A DNA stretch of 50,381 bases from Eubacteriales bacterium (GCA_021372675.1 JAJFTZ010000010.1:1-50381); one strand, 5' to 3'; counted from the stretch's first letter, positions 7,403 through 16,247 are shown. Numbers and translations are program-made. Notes: generated by a model from the sequence alone, not told the origin.

Positions 7403-9172
7403 ATGGCTTTGTTTCCCGATGCGTGGATGGGCGAGCTTTTGTCAAAGAGCGATATCGTTTCCCTCGTATCCGAGTACGTTTCCCTAAAGCCCAAAGGGCG
7501 GCGCATGTGGGGCTGCTGCCCCTTTCATAACGAAAAAACGCCTTCGTTTTCCGTGGATACGGACAAGCAGCTTTATTACTGCTTCGGCTGCCACGCGGGC
7601 GGCAGCGCGATACAGTTCGTGATGGAAGTGGAAAAACTGCCCTACGCGGAGGCCATAAAATTCTTAGCCCAGCGCGCCAATCTGGAGCTTCCCGAGGTCA
7701 TCAACGACGAAAAGCTGCGGAAAGAACGCGCGCATAAGGAGCGGTTGTACGCCGCGTGCGTGGAGGCGGCAAGGTATTACCACCGTGAGCTCATGGGCCC
7801 GGGCGGGGAACAGGCGCGAAGGTACCTCTTTAAGCGCGGCATCGACGGCGCGATGGTGAAAAGATTCGGCCTCGGCTACGCGCCCGCGGGTTGGGAAAAC
7901 CTCGTAAAATACCTTTCCGAAAAGGGCTTTACCGAAGAGGAGCTCATAAGCGCGGGGCTGGCCGTGCGGGGAAAAAATAAAAGCTCCTGCTACGACGCTT
8001 TCCGCGACCGCTTGATCTTCCCCATCATCGCCGCCAACGGGCGGGTGATCGCGTTCGGCGCGCGCACCATGAAAAACGAAAACCCGAAGTATATCAATAC
8101 CGGCGACACGCCCATCTACAACAAGCGGCAGAACCTTTACGCGCTCAATCTGCAAAAGGGGAAGCAGGCGGCAGACCTCATCATGGTCGAAGGGTATATG
8201 GACGTGATAAGCCTCCACAAGGGGGGCGTGGAAAACGCCGTGGCCTCGCTCGGCACGGCGCTCACGGTGCAGCAGGCAAGGCTTTTGAAGCGGTACGTGC
8301 AGAAGGTGTACGTCTGCTACGACGGGGACGCCGCGGGGCAAAACGCGACCCTGCGCGGTATGGACATCCTCGCCGCGGAGGGCCTCGACGTGAAGATCAT
8401 GTCCGTGCCCGAGGAGCTCGATCCGGACGATTATATCCGCAGGTTCGGACGCGACGCTTTCTTGCGCCTTCAAGACTCCGCCCTTAGCTTAAGCGCCTTT
8501 AAGCTCGAGCACATGGCGAAGGGCTTTGATTTCAGCCTCGAGGACGGCCGCGAGGGCTACGCGAAAAAGGCGTGCGCGTTCGTCGCCACGCTCGAACCCG
8601 TGGAGCAGGAGCGCTACGTGCCGCTCATCGCGCGAAAAACCGGCCTAAATGTAAATTCCATCAAGGCGCAATGCTCCATGGCGGGCGCCCGGCCACAGAA
8701 TAGCATTGGTAAAAATCGGAATACTAGAATTAAAAAAACCGAGGAAAATCAAGGAAAACGCAGGAAATTGGAGCGGATGCTCCTCGCGTGCATGATGAGT
8801 TCCAAGGAAACGGCCTTCTTCACGGCGGAGAAGATGGCGGCCGAGAACCTGAAATTTTCCGCCCCGGGGGAACAGCGCTTCGCGGACGAGCTTCTGGTGG
8901 CCTACATGGAGAGCGACAAGCCGGAGCTGGAGCTTTTGATCGCCAGATGCGAGCCGGAGGGCGCCGAGGCGGTGATGGCGGCGCTCGAGGACGAAGAATC
9001 CCTGATCGAGCCGGAGCGCGTCGCGCTCGACTGCATCGCACGGCTTTCGGAGGACGCTCTAAAGGAGCGCATCAACGAGCTCAATGCGAGCTACATGTGC
9101 GGCGCGGCGGGCACGGAGGCGCTGGAGGAAGCAAAACGCTTGCAGCTTAAGCTCAAGAGGCCGCGCGCGTAA
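7403..9172 (+). CDS. dnaG: DNA primase
   Basis: The 589-residue DnaG makes RNA primers at the replication fork. A CHC2 zinc-binding domain lies at the N-terminus (Cys39, His42, Cys60, Cys63). The TOPRIM catalytic core follows, with Glu263 in MVEGYMDV and Asp308/Asp310 in YDGDAAGQN. A basic linker and a helical C-terminal helicase-binding domain (about 450-589) complete it. The ATG at 7403 gives MALFPDAWMGELL, in keeping with the family; an in-frame extension to 7334 would cover the putative promoter. The linker at about 8690-8768 is strikingly AT-rich compared with the rest of the gene. rpoD follows after 39 bases. Confidence 0.96.
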   Translation: MALFPDAWMGELLSKSDIVSLVSEYVSLKPKGRRMWGCCPFHNEKTPSFSVDTDKQLYYCFGCHAGGSAIQFVMEVEKLPYAEAIKFLAQRANLELPEVINDEKLRKERAHKERLYAACVEAARYYHRELMGPGGEQARRYLFKRGIDGAMVKRFGLGYAPAGWENLVKYLSEKGFTEEELISAGLAVRGKNKSSCYDAFRDRLIFPIIAANGRVIAFGARTMKNENPKYINTGDTPIYNKRQNLYALNLQKGKQAADLIMVEGYMDVISLHKGGVENAVASLGTALTVQQARLLKRYVQKVYVCYDGDAAGQNATLRGMDILAAEGLDVKIMSVPEELDPDDYIRRFGRDAFLRLQDSALSLSAFKLEHMAKGFDFSLEDGREGYAKKACAFVATLEPVEQERYVPLIARKTGLNVNSIKAQCSMAGARPQNSIGKNRNTRIKKTEENQGKRRKLERMLLACMMSSKETAFFTAEKMAAENLKFSAPGEQRFADELLVAYMESDKPELELLIARCEPEGAEAVMAALEDEESLIEPERVALDCIARLSEDALKERINELNASYMCGAAGTEALEEAKRLQLKLKRPRA

Positions 9173-9211
9173 CGATACGATCGAATACTTTCAAGCTAAG
9201 GAGGGGCAGCT

Positions 9212-10291
<1,080 letters not shown>

Positions 10292-10308
10292 GAAATAAAA
10301 AAAGCATA

Positions 10309-10344
10309 CGGGCCTGCATCGGGAGCGTTCCCCTTGCAGGCCCG
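10309..10344. terminator. bidirectional terminator between rpoD and the convergent small gene
   Basis: CGGGCCTGCA (10309-10318) and TGCAGGCCCG (10335-10344) are perfect arms. On the plus strand the stem is followed by TTTCCGTTTT. On the minus strand it is followed by TATGCTTTTTTTATTT. It therefore serves both converging genes. Confidence 0.9.
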
Positions 10345-10360
10345 TTTCCGTTTTGACGGT

Positions 10361-10663
10361 TTATTTTTTAAGCTGCCCCATCACGTCGAACAGCCTTCGC
10401 TGCTGCTCCGGCGTAAGCATGGGCATAAGCCGCTGGGCGACGCTGTCGAGCGCGCCGTCGTTCATATGCCCCGCGTTTTTGTAGTTTTTGAGCTCCCGCA
10501 AAAGCTCGCTTTGGCTCTTGCCTCCGTATTGGTTTATGGTGTCCTGTATGGTGTTTAGGGTATCGGCGTCCATATTTTGCGCGATGCGTGCCGCGCGCTC
10601 CTCGTTTGTTTCAGTTTTTTGCGCGCCGCCGCCCGGTTTGCTGCCACGTAAGCTGCGTTTCAT
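10361..10663 (-). CDS. small unrecognised protein
   Basis: This 100-residue protein has a basic, Gly/Lys-rich N-terminus (MKRSLRGSKPGGG) followed by a highly polar helical region: ARIAQNMDADTL, a Q-Y-G-G-K-S segment, and a C-terminal MLTPEQQRRLFDVMGQL helix. It has no signal peptide or membrane segment. GGAGGT nine bases before the ATG and good codon composition make it a real gene. It is divergent from the small gene at 10788, and both are helical and rich in Gln and Met. The function is unknown; a small DNA- or polymer-associated protein is possible, but I see no recognisable domain. Confidence 0.7.
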   Translation of the reverse strand: MKRSLRGSKPGGGAQKTETNEERAARIAQNMDADTLNTIQDTINQYGGKSQSELLRELKNYKNAGHMNDGALDSVAQRLMPMLTPEQQRRLFDVMGQLKK

Positions 10664-10730
10664 CCTGCAACCACCTCCACATCATTTCTATGCTTGGGCC
10701 GCGGGAAGTGGAACACAGGGCGCGCCGCGG

Positions 10731-10758
10731 TTCATGTAGGGCTCCGTCTGCATACAAT
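10731..10758 (+). promoter_or_regulatory. weak promoter candidate of the Gly/Met-rich gene
   Basis: TTCATG (10731-10736), 16-base spacer, TACAAT (10753-10758), with the leader ending at the ATG at 10788. The -35 match is poor. Confidence 0.35.
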
Positions 10759-10787
10759 ACAGTAGAAACCGAGTTGGGAGCAATGCT

Positions 10788-11285
10788 ATGCAAAGGATCG
10801 CGCCAAACACCGTGCCGCCGAGACAGAGCGACGGTAACAGAAACAACCAGAACACGGGCGGCTCGCCCGCGCTCATGATGGGCCGAAGGATACGCGCCGA
10901 GCAGGGCGCGGAGCGCGCACAGCAGTACCTTGCGGCGATGGAGCCGTTCGTGGCGCCCGCGGAGCGCGCGCATATCGCGCAGCAGCTTGGGGTGCAGCTG
11001 CCCGTGCGCGCGGAGCGCAATAAGGAGCCGCAGCCACCCCCGCAGGGCGAAAGCTTTCAGCCGCCCAATTTCGGCGGCATGCCGAATTTTTCGGGCATGC
11101 CCAACTTTGGGGGCGGCGGCATGAACGGCATGCCCAATTTCGCGGGTCTGGGGGGCGGCGGCAACAACCTCGCGCAGATGATGCAGATGATGAACGCGTT
11201 TAACGCCATGGGCGGGGGCGGCAAAGGGAAGATGGACCCCATGATGATGGCGCAGATGCTCGGCAGCATGATGGGAAAGAAATAG
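10788..11285 (+). CDS. unrecognised Gly/Met/Asn-rich low-complexity protein
   Basis: The 165-residue protein has a helical segment at about 29-70 (RRIRAEQGAERAQQYLAAM, then a PFVAPAERAHIAQQLG stretch). A Pro/Gln patch follows, then repeats of FGGMPNFSGMPNFGGGGMNG (about 94-115), and a Met/Gln-rich C-terminus containing MMQMMNAFNAMGGGGKG and ending MLGSMMGKK. It has no signal peptide or transmembrane segment. GGGAG lies seven bases before the ATG. The repeated G-M-P-N-F units suggest an intrinsically disordered or condensing segment. It is divergent from the 100-residue gene at 10361-10663, and the two may act together. I do not recognise the family. Confidence 0.7.
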   Translation: MQRIAPNTVPPRQSDGNRNNQNTGGSPALMMGRRIRAEQGAERAQQYLAAMEPFVAPAERAHIAQQLGVQLPVRAERNKEPQPPPQGESFQPPNFGGMPNFSGMPNFGGGGMNGMPNFAGLGGGGNNLAQMMQMMNAFNAMGGGGKGKMDPMMMAQMLGSMMGKK

Positions 11286-11315
11286 GCCGGCAAAGAACGC
11301 GCGGCCATTCTTTCC

Positions 11316-11344
11316 TTGCGTGCGGCCCCTTAAGCGTATATAAT
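11316..11344 (+). promoter_or_regulatory. housekeeping promoter of nth-obg-yhbY
   Basis: TTGCGT (11316-11321), 17-base spacer, TATAAT (11339-11344). It lies about 60 bases before the nth start. Confidence 0.8.
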
Positions 11345-11403
11345 AAGTTGCGCATATTTTATAAGAATATGCCGTAATTTTTATGCGGAGGAGGGCGGTG
11401 CTT

Positions 11404-12060
11404 ATGAAGGAGAGCGCTAAGGCAAAAAAGGAAAGGCTCGAAACCGCGCTCGCTTTGCTCGCGCAAGCCTATCCCGACGCCGCGCCGCAGCTCGATTTCA
11501 CAAACGCCTTCGAGCTTTTGATTGCCACCATGCTCAGCGCCCAGTGTACGGACAAGCAGGTGAACAAGTGCACGGAGGTGCTTTTCCCCCTATACGGCAC
11601 GCCCGAGGCATTCGCCGCGCTCAACGAGGACGAGCTTACCCCCTACATCAGGGGCTGCGGGTTATATAAAACCAAGGCGAAGCACATCCTTGAAACATCG
11701 AGGATTCTCGTGGAGAAATTTTCAGGAGAGGTGCCGCGCGACCGCGATACGCTTATGACGCTGCCCGGCGTGGGCAGAAAAACCGCCAACGTGGTGGTTT
11801 CAAACGCCTTTTCGGTGCCCGCCATCGCCGTGGATACGCATGTGTTCCGCGTAGCGAATCGCATAGGCTTCGCCGCGGCAAAGGACGTGCTAAACACCGA
11901 GGAGCAGCTTATGAAGGCGATCCCCAAGGAGCAGTGGTCGATCGCGCACCACTATTTGATCTTCCACGGGCGGCGCGTATGCGCGGCGCGAAACCCAAAG
12001 TGTGAAACCTGCCCCGTGCGCGCATGCTGCGCTTACTATTTGAACGGAAAAAAAGAATAA
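11404..12060 (+). CDS. nth: endonuclease III
   Basis: The 218-residue base-excision DNA glycosylase/AP lyase removes oxidised pyrimidines. The helix-hairpin-helix LPGVGRKTANVVVSNA holds the catalytic Lys, VDTHVFRVANR holds the catalytic Asp, and a [4Fe-4S] cluster motif closes the protein (CAARNPKCETCPVRACC, C-x6-C-x2-C-x5-C). The ATG at 11404 is preferred because GGAGGAGG lies upstream within 17 bases; an in-frame ATG at 11383 lies before that ribosome binding site. The stop codon directly abuts the obg ATG, so the two are coupled. Confidence 0.95.
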   Translation: MKESAKAKKERLETALALLAQAYPDAAPQLDFTNAFELLIATMLSAQCTDKQVNKCTEVLFPLYGTPEAFAALNEDELTPYIRGCGLYKTKAKHILETSRILVEKFSGEVPRDRDTLMTLPGVGRKTANVVVSNAFSVPAIAVDTHVFRVANRIGFAAAKDVLNTEEQLMKAIPKEQWSIAHHYLIFHGRRVCAARNPKCETCPVRACCAYYLNGKKE

Positions 12061-13329
12061 ATGCAATACGTAGATAAGGCGAAGATCATCATTAAATCGG
12101 GCGACGGCGGGGACGGCAGCGTTTCCTTCCACCGCGAAAAATACGTCGCCAAGGGCGGGCCGGACGGCGGCAACGGCGGCAGGGGCGGCAGCGTCGTGTT
12201 CGCGGCCGACGCCAACATGAGCACGCTTTTGGATTTTAAATACCAGCGCCACTTCTTCGCCCCAAACGGCGAAGGCGGGAGCGCGCGGCTTTCGAGCGGG
12301 AAAAACGGCGCGGATATCGTGATCAAGGTGCCGGTGGGCACGCTTGTGCGCGATTTGAGCACGGGCCGCGTCGTGGCCGACCTCAACGCGCCCGATAAAA
12401 AAAAGATCGTGCTGCACGGCGGCAGGGGCGGCAAGGGCAACGCGCACTTCGCCACGCCCACGCGCCAGACGCCGCGTTTTTCGCAGCCGGGGCAAAAAAC
12501 GCTCGAGCACGAGGTGGAGCTTGAGCTTAAAACCATCGCGGACGTGGGGCTTATCGGCCTTCCGAACGTAGGCAAATCCACCATACTTTCCGTGCTCACG
12601 AGCGCGAAGCCCAAAATCGCCAACTACCACTTCACCACGCTCACGCCAAACTTGGGCGTTGTGAAGCGCTACGAAAGCACGTTCGTGCTGGCGGATATCC
12701 CCGGCCTCATCGAGGGCGCGGCGGAGGGCGCGGGGCTTGGGCACGACTTTTTAAGGCATGTGGAACGTACGCGCGTGCTCGTGCACGTTGTGGACATTTC
12801 GGGCTGCGAGGGCAGGGATCCCATGGAAGATTACGCGCAGATCAACGACGAGCTTCAAAAATACAGCGCCCGACTCGCGGCGCTGCCGCAGCTCGTCGCT
12901 GCCAACAAAATGGATCTTACGGGCGCGGAGGAAAACCTCGCGGTTTTTGAGGAAGCGCTAAAAGATAAGGGCGAAAAGGTGTTCCCGGTCTCCGCGGCCA
13001 CGGTCAAGGGCTTTGACGCGCTCCTCGACGAGATCGTGAAAACGCTTGCCGAGCTGCCCAAGTCCTTCGAATTCGAGGAGGAGGACATGGAGCAGACGCA
13101 GAAATACGAGCCCGGCTTCGAGATCACGGTAGAAAACGGCGTGTTCACGGTTTCGGGCGGCACCATAGATTATCTTTTGGATACCACCTATGCCGACGAC
13201 GACGCCTCCATGCGCCGCTTCCAGCAGTTCCTCATCAAGGAGGGCGTCATAGCGGCGCTGCGTGAAAAGGGCGCGACGGAGGAAAGCACCGTTCGCATGG
13301 GCGAGTGGGAATTCGATTTTATAGAATAA
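12061..13329 (+). CDS. obg: Obg-family GTPase, ribosome assembly
   Basis: The 422-residue Obg/CgtA protein works in 50S subunit maturation and stress or sporulation control. It has an N-terminal Gly-rich Obg fold (about 1-158, with GDGGDGSVSFHREKYV and GGNGGRGGS), then a GTPase domain with G1 GLPNVGKST (166-174), a DIPGLIEGA G3 region and NKMD (282-285). An OCT domain (about 345-422) is the C-terminal part found in Gram-positive Obg. It starts on the base after the nth stop with its ribosome binding site inside nth. yhbY follows after 13 bases. Confidence 0.96.
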   Translation: MQYVDKAKIIIKSGDGGDGSVSFHREKYVAKGGPDGGNGGRGGSVVFAADANMSTLLDFKYQRHFFAPNGEGGSARLSSGKNGADIVIKVPVGTLVRDLSTGRVVADLNAPDKKKIVLHGGRGGKGNAHFATPTRQTPRFSQPGQKTLEHEVELELKTIADVGLIGLPNVGKSTILSVLTSAKPKIANYHFTTLTPNLGVVKRYESTFVLADIPGLIEGAAEGAGLGHDFLRHVERTRVLVHVVDISGCEGRDPMEDYAQINDELQKYSARLAALPQLVAANKMDLTGAEENLAVFEEALKDKGEKVFPVSAATVKGFDALLDEIVKTLAELPKSFEFEEEDMEQTQKYEPGFEITVENGVFTVSGGTIDYLLDTTYADDDASMRRFQQFLIKEGVIAALREKGATEESTVRMGEWEFDFIE

Positions 13330-13342
13330 CGGGAGAGATCAT

Positions 13343-13636
13343 ATGCTTTCTAGCAAACAGCGCGCGGCATTGCGTTCCATGGCCAACAAGCTCGACCCGA
13401 TTTTTCAGATCGGTAAGGGCGGCATTACGGAGGAGATCATAAAGCAGCTCGACCTTGCGATCGAGGCGCGCGAGCTCATAAAGCTTACGGTGCTCGAAAG
13501 CGCCGGGTTGGATGTGCGCGCCGCGGGCGACGAGCTATCTAAGGCGCTTCGCGCCGAGCCGGTGCAGACCATCGGCAGAAAGGTGGTATTATACCGCCGC
13601 AACCACGAAAATACGCGCATCGAGCTTCCGAGGTAA
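13343..13636 (+). CDS. yhbY: YhbY-type CRM-domain RNA-binding protein
   Basis: The 97-residue protein is a single CRM domain: LSSKQRAALRSMANKLDPIF, then the GKGGIT loop, which corresponds to the family's GxxG RNA-binding loop, and an RKVVLYRRN C-terminal strand. The family binds pre-50S ribosomal particles. Its position after obg is conserved in Firmicutes. GGGAGAG precedes the ATG. Its stop is one base from the stop of the opposing gene, leaving no room for a terminator. Confidence 0.9.
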   Translation: MLSSKQRAALRSMANKLDPIFQIGKGGITEEIIKQLDLAIEARELIKLTVLESAGLDVRAAGDELSKALRAEPVQTIGRKVVLYRRNHENTRIELPR

Positions 13637-13637
13637 A

Positions 13638-14480
13638 CTAACGGCTCGGCTTGCTTTTCGAAAGGCTGTTCGTCCACCATGCCACCGCGCCGAAGCTCGC
13701 GCAAGCGGCGCTCAGAAGCCTGAAATACAAAGTGTGCTTTACGAAAAACGACGCGATGAAAAGCGCGATCGCCACGAGCACGTAGCGCCTCGTGCGCCCC
13801 GGCTGAAACGGCCTTGCCGCAAGCTGGCGGCGCTTTTTCTTTTCGGTCTCGATGAAATCTATAATCTGCGCGTTTACGGTGGCGTCATCGGGCAGCAGGT
13901 CGCGCTTACCGCCCTCCGTAAGAAGCGTGGAGACGGATTCGAAACGGACGTCCATATCCGCGTATTGTTCTAAGAATTCCCGCGCGTCGCGCGAGGCCCC
14001 CGAGGCGGAGAAGATCACCGCCGCGTCGCAGCCCCGTTTTTTCGCCGCGCGGTAGGCGTTCAAAACCGTATCCGCGTTGGCGGGCGCGGCCTGCTGCAAG
14101 GGGTAAACGAGGCAGCCCGCGCCGTATTTTTCGGGCGACTGCCGCACCACGCCCTGTACAAGCTCTAAGTATTCCTCGCGCGGCATCAGGTAGAGCCTTT
14201 TTGAAAACATCCTGTCGCGCATTTTAGCGCGCTCCTGCGCGATGAATTTATCGAGGCGTATGCTTTTATAAAGCTCCACCGCCACGGATATGGTCACGAG
14301 CGCCGTGGCGCTCAAAAGAAGCGCCATCACCGTGTTTTTGACGACGGTGGAAAACCAAAGGTAGCAGGCCGCGAATGTGATGGCGCGAAGGGCGGCGTAA
14401 TCCACCGCCCGCGCGAGCATCGTGCGGCCGCCGTAGAGCTTTTTTTTATAGAAGGCGATGATCTTACGATTTTGCTTCAT
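13638..14480 (-). CDS. unrecognised membrane protein with a central soluble domain
   Basis: The 280-residue protein has two transmembrane helices near the N-terminus (about residues 27-45 and 48-66). A soluble middle (70-220) follows, and then a C-terminal hydrophobic hairpin (about 235-270) after a basic segment EKKKRRQLAARPFQPGRTRR. The middle contains CDAAVIFSASGASRDAREFL and DMDVRFESVSTLLTEGG. This strand-helix-strand layout recalls the last part of Mrr/restriction-endonuclease-like folds, but the catalytic residues cannot be confirmed, so I do not assign a nuclease. The start has GAGGTG nine bases upstream. It lies inside the obg-nadD-rsfS block on the opposite strand, and its start is 118 bases from that of nadD. 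Confidence 0.75.
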   Translation of the reverse strand: MKQNRKIIAFYKKKLYGGRTMLARAVDYAALRAITFAACYLWFSTVVKNTVMALLLSATALVTISVAVELYKSIRLDKFIAQERAKMRDRMFSKRLYLMPREEYLELVQGVVRQSPEKYGAGCLVYPLQQAAPANADTVLNAYRAAKKRGCDAAVIFSASGASRDAREFLEQYADMDVRFESVSTLLTEGGKRDLLPDDATVNAQIIDFIETEKKKRRQLAARPFQPGRTRRYVLVAIALFIASFFVKHTLYFRLLSAACASFGAVAWWTNSLSKSKPSR

Positions 14481-14534
14481 GGATGAATTCACCTCGGTTA
14501 TAGTTTTGTCAGATCGGTGCAAACTATACAGCGG

Positions 14535-14564
14535 TTTCCAAAGCGACCATATTTGGTGTATAAT
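14535..14564 (+). promoter_or_regulatory. promoter of the nadD-yqeK fusion gene
   Basis: TTTCCA (14535-14540), 18-base spacer, perfect TATAAT (14559-14564). It lies in the divergent gap; predicted transcription starts about 27 bases before the ATG. Confidence 0.65.
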
Positions 14565-14597
14565 GGCAGAAAAATCCAAGCGTTTTTCGGAGATTTC

Positions 14598-15761
14598 ATG
14601 CGGATCGGTTTTTTAGGCGGCAGCTTCAATCCCATACATTGCGGGCATATCGCGATCGCGCGGCAGGCGCTTCAAGAGTTTTCGCTCGACAAAGCGCTTT
14701 TGATCGTCGCGGCCGAGCCGCCGCATAAGGAAATCGCCTTTCATGTAAAAAGCGAGGAGCGCTTTCAAATGCTCGAGCGCGGCCTCGAGGGCGAACAGGG
14801 CTTAGAGGCGAGCGATATCGAGCTTAAGCGCGCGGGGAAAAGCTACACCTACGATACGGCGCGGCTTTTGAGGGAGCGCTGCACAAACGCGGAGTTGTTT
14901 TGTATCGTGGGCGCGGATATGCTTTTCGACCTGCCGACGTGGTACAGAGCGGAGGAGCTTTTAAGGGAAGTGAGCTTCATCGGCTTCGCGCGCGGCGGAG
15001 AAGCGCGCGACGTACGCGAGGCGGCGGACGCGCTGACGCGGCGGTATGGCGCGCGGGTGTTTTTATCTCAAACGAGCGGGCCGGAACTTTCCTCTACCGA
15101 AATACGCAAGCGCGTCTATATGGGAAAAAGCGTATGCGGCATGCTGCCCGGGGCTGCGGAGCGTTATCTTTACGAAAAAGGGCTTTACATGCCTGCCGAA
15201 ATACGCGGGATGCAGGAAAAACTAAGACGCGCGTTGAATGAAGAACGGTACGCCCACACCATGGGCACGGTGCGCGCCGCTGCGTATCTTGCGGAGCGTT
15301 ACGGCGCGGATCCTGAAAAGGCACGGCTCGCGGCGCTTTTGCACGATTGCGCAAAGGTAAAAAAAGAGGAAATGCTCGCTTACCTCGAGTACTTCGGGGC
15401 TTGCCCGTACGGGTACGCGAAAAGGTCGCCCAGCATTTTGCACGGCCCGATCGGCGCGGAGGTGGCGCGTGCGGACTACGGTGTGACGGACCCGGAGGTT
15501 CTTTTAGCGATCGCAAACCACACCGCCTGCTCCGAGGGCATGGGGGTGCTCGAAAAGGTCGTTTACTTGGCCGATAAGATCGAGCCCACGCGGGATTACG
15601 CGGGCGTGGAGGAAACGCGCGCGGCGGCCGAGCAAAGCCTCGATGATGGCGTGCTCGCCTGTATGGATTATGTGCTCAAGTTCCTTACGGAAAATAAGAG
15701 GGAGATCGACCCTTGCATTTACTGCGCGAGGGAATACATACGAAAGCAAAATAAAAGATAA
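14598..15761 (+). CDS. nadD: NadD-YqeK fusion: nicotinate mononucleotide adenylyltransferase with HD hydrolase
   Basis: The 387-residue protein joins two enzymes usually encoded by adjacent genes. Residues 1 to about 200 are NadD, which makes deamido-NAD from NaMN and ATP. They show GGSFNPIHCGH (HxGH at 14-17) and SSTEIRKRV (about 165-173). Residues from about 208 onward are YqeK, with His220, the His249-Asp250 pair in ALLHDCAKV, and LADKIEPTRDYAGVEE. YqeK proteins hydrolyse diadenosine tetraphosphate symmetrically. The join lies around YEKGLYMPAEIRGMQEKL with no frameshift. The ATG at 14598 has GGAG five bases upstream. The same fusion is known in some mollicutes (M. genitalium MG240). rsfS follows after 18 bases. 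Confidence 0.93.
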   Translation: MRIGFLGGSFNPIHCGHIAIARQALQEFSLDKALLIVAAEPPHKEIAFHVKSEERFQMLERGLEGEQGLEASDIELKRAGKSYTYDTARLLRERCTNAELFCIVGADMLFDLPTWYRAEELLREVSFIGFARGGEARDVREAADALTRRYGARVFLSQTSGPELSSTEIRKRVYMGKSVCGMLPGAAERYLYEKGLYMPAEIRGMQEKLRRALNEERYAHTMGTVRAAAYLAERYGADPEKARLAALLHDCAKVKKEEMLAYLEYFGACPYGYAKRSPSILHGPIGAEVARADYGVTDPEVLLAIANHTACSEGMGVLEKVVYLADKIEPTRDYAGVEETRAAAEQSLDDGVLACMDYVLKFLTENKREIDPCIYCAREYIRKQNKR

Positions 15762-15779
15762 GAAAAAGGAGGCGTAACA

Positions 15780-16154
15780 TTGGACGAAGCATTAAAACAA
15801 AAGGTATTGAACATCTGCAAGACGCTCGACGACAAAAAGGCGTCCGAAATCATGGCGCTCTATGTTGCGGATAAGACCATCGTCGCCGATTGGTTCGTGA
15901 TCTGCTCGGGCCGCGCCGTGCCGCATGTGAAAACACTCTGCGAGGAGCTGGAGGAAAAGGCGGAGGCGCTCGGGCTCGACTTGAGGCGCAGGGAGGGCTA
16001 TTCGGAAGGGCGCTGGATCGTGCTGGATTTCTCGGATATTCTGGTTCACATATTCCAGCCCGACGAAAGGGCTTATTACAATATGGAAAGGCTGTGGATG
16101 GACGCCAAGGACGGCTTCATCAACTATTCGGCCGAATATGGCGATAAGGCGTAA
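15780..16154 (+). CDS. rsfS: ribosome silencing factor RsfS
   Basis: The 124-residue RsfS/Iojap protein binds L14 and blocks subunit joining when nutrients are scarce. Family signatures are present: LDDKKASEIMALYVADKTIV, ADWFVICSG, EGYSEGRWIVLDFSDILVHI and FQPDERAYYNMERLW. The start is a TTG at 15780 with AAGGAGG seven bases upstream. The LytR-type gene found between yqeK and rsfS in Bacillus is missing here. Confidence 0.95.
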   Translation: MDEALKQKVLNICKTLDDKKASEIMALYVADKTIVADWFVICSGRAVPHVKTLCEELEEKAEALGLDLRRREGYSEGRWIVLDFSDILVHIFQPDERAYYNMERLWMDAKDGFINYSAEYGDKA

Positions 16155-16161
16155 GAAAGCC

Positions 16162-16189
16162 TTGACATTTTGCCTGAACCGCATATAAT
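16162..16189 (+). promoter_or_regulatory. strong housekeeping promoter of ylxM
   Basis: TTGACA (16162-16167), 16-base spacer, TATAAT (16184-16189). It starts eight bases after the rsfS stop. Confidence 0.88.
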
Positions 16190-16193
16190 AACA

Positions 16194-16223
16194 AGAGTGT
16201 AAAGGCTTTGACCTTTACACTCT
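16194..16223 (+). promoter_or_regulatory. 12-bp inverted repeat at the ylxM transcription start
   Basis: AGAGTGTAAAGG (16194-16205) and CCTTTACACTCT (16212-16223) are perfect arms with a six-base loop CTTTGA. The predicted start point (about 16196) lies at the beginning of the first arm. The dyad could be a repressor operator or a 5'-terminal mRNA hairpin. It is followed only by TT CGG, so termination of rsfS transcripts would be weak. Confidence 0.6.
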
Positions 16224-16247
16224 TTCGGTAAAAAGGCGGGATAAGCC

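Noticed and set aside
11057..11280. CRISPR-like or tandem repeat array in the Gly/Met-rich gene
   Set aside because: The repetition is of short codons for G-M-P-N-F units within one reading frame, with no spacers.
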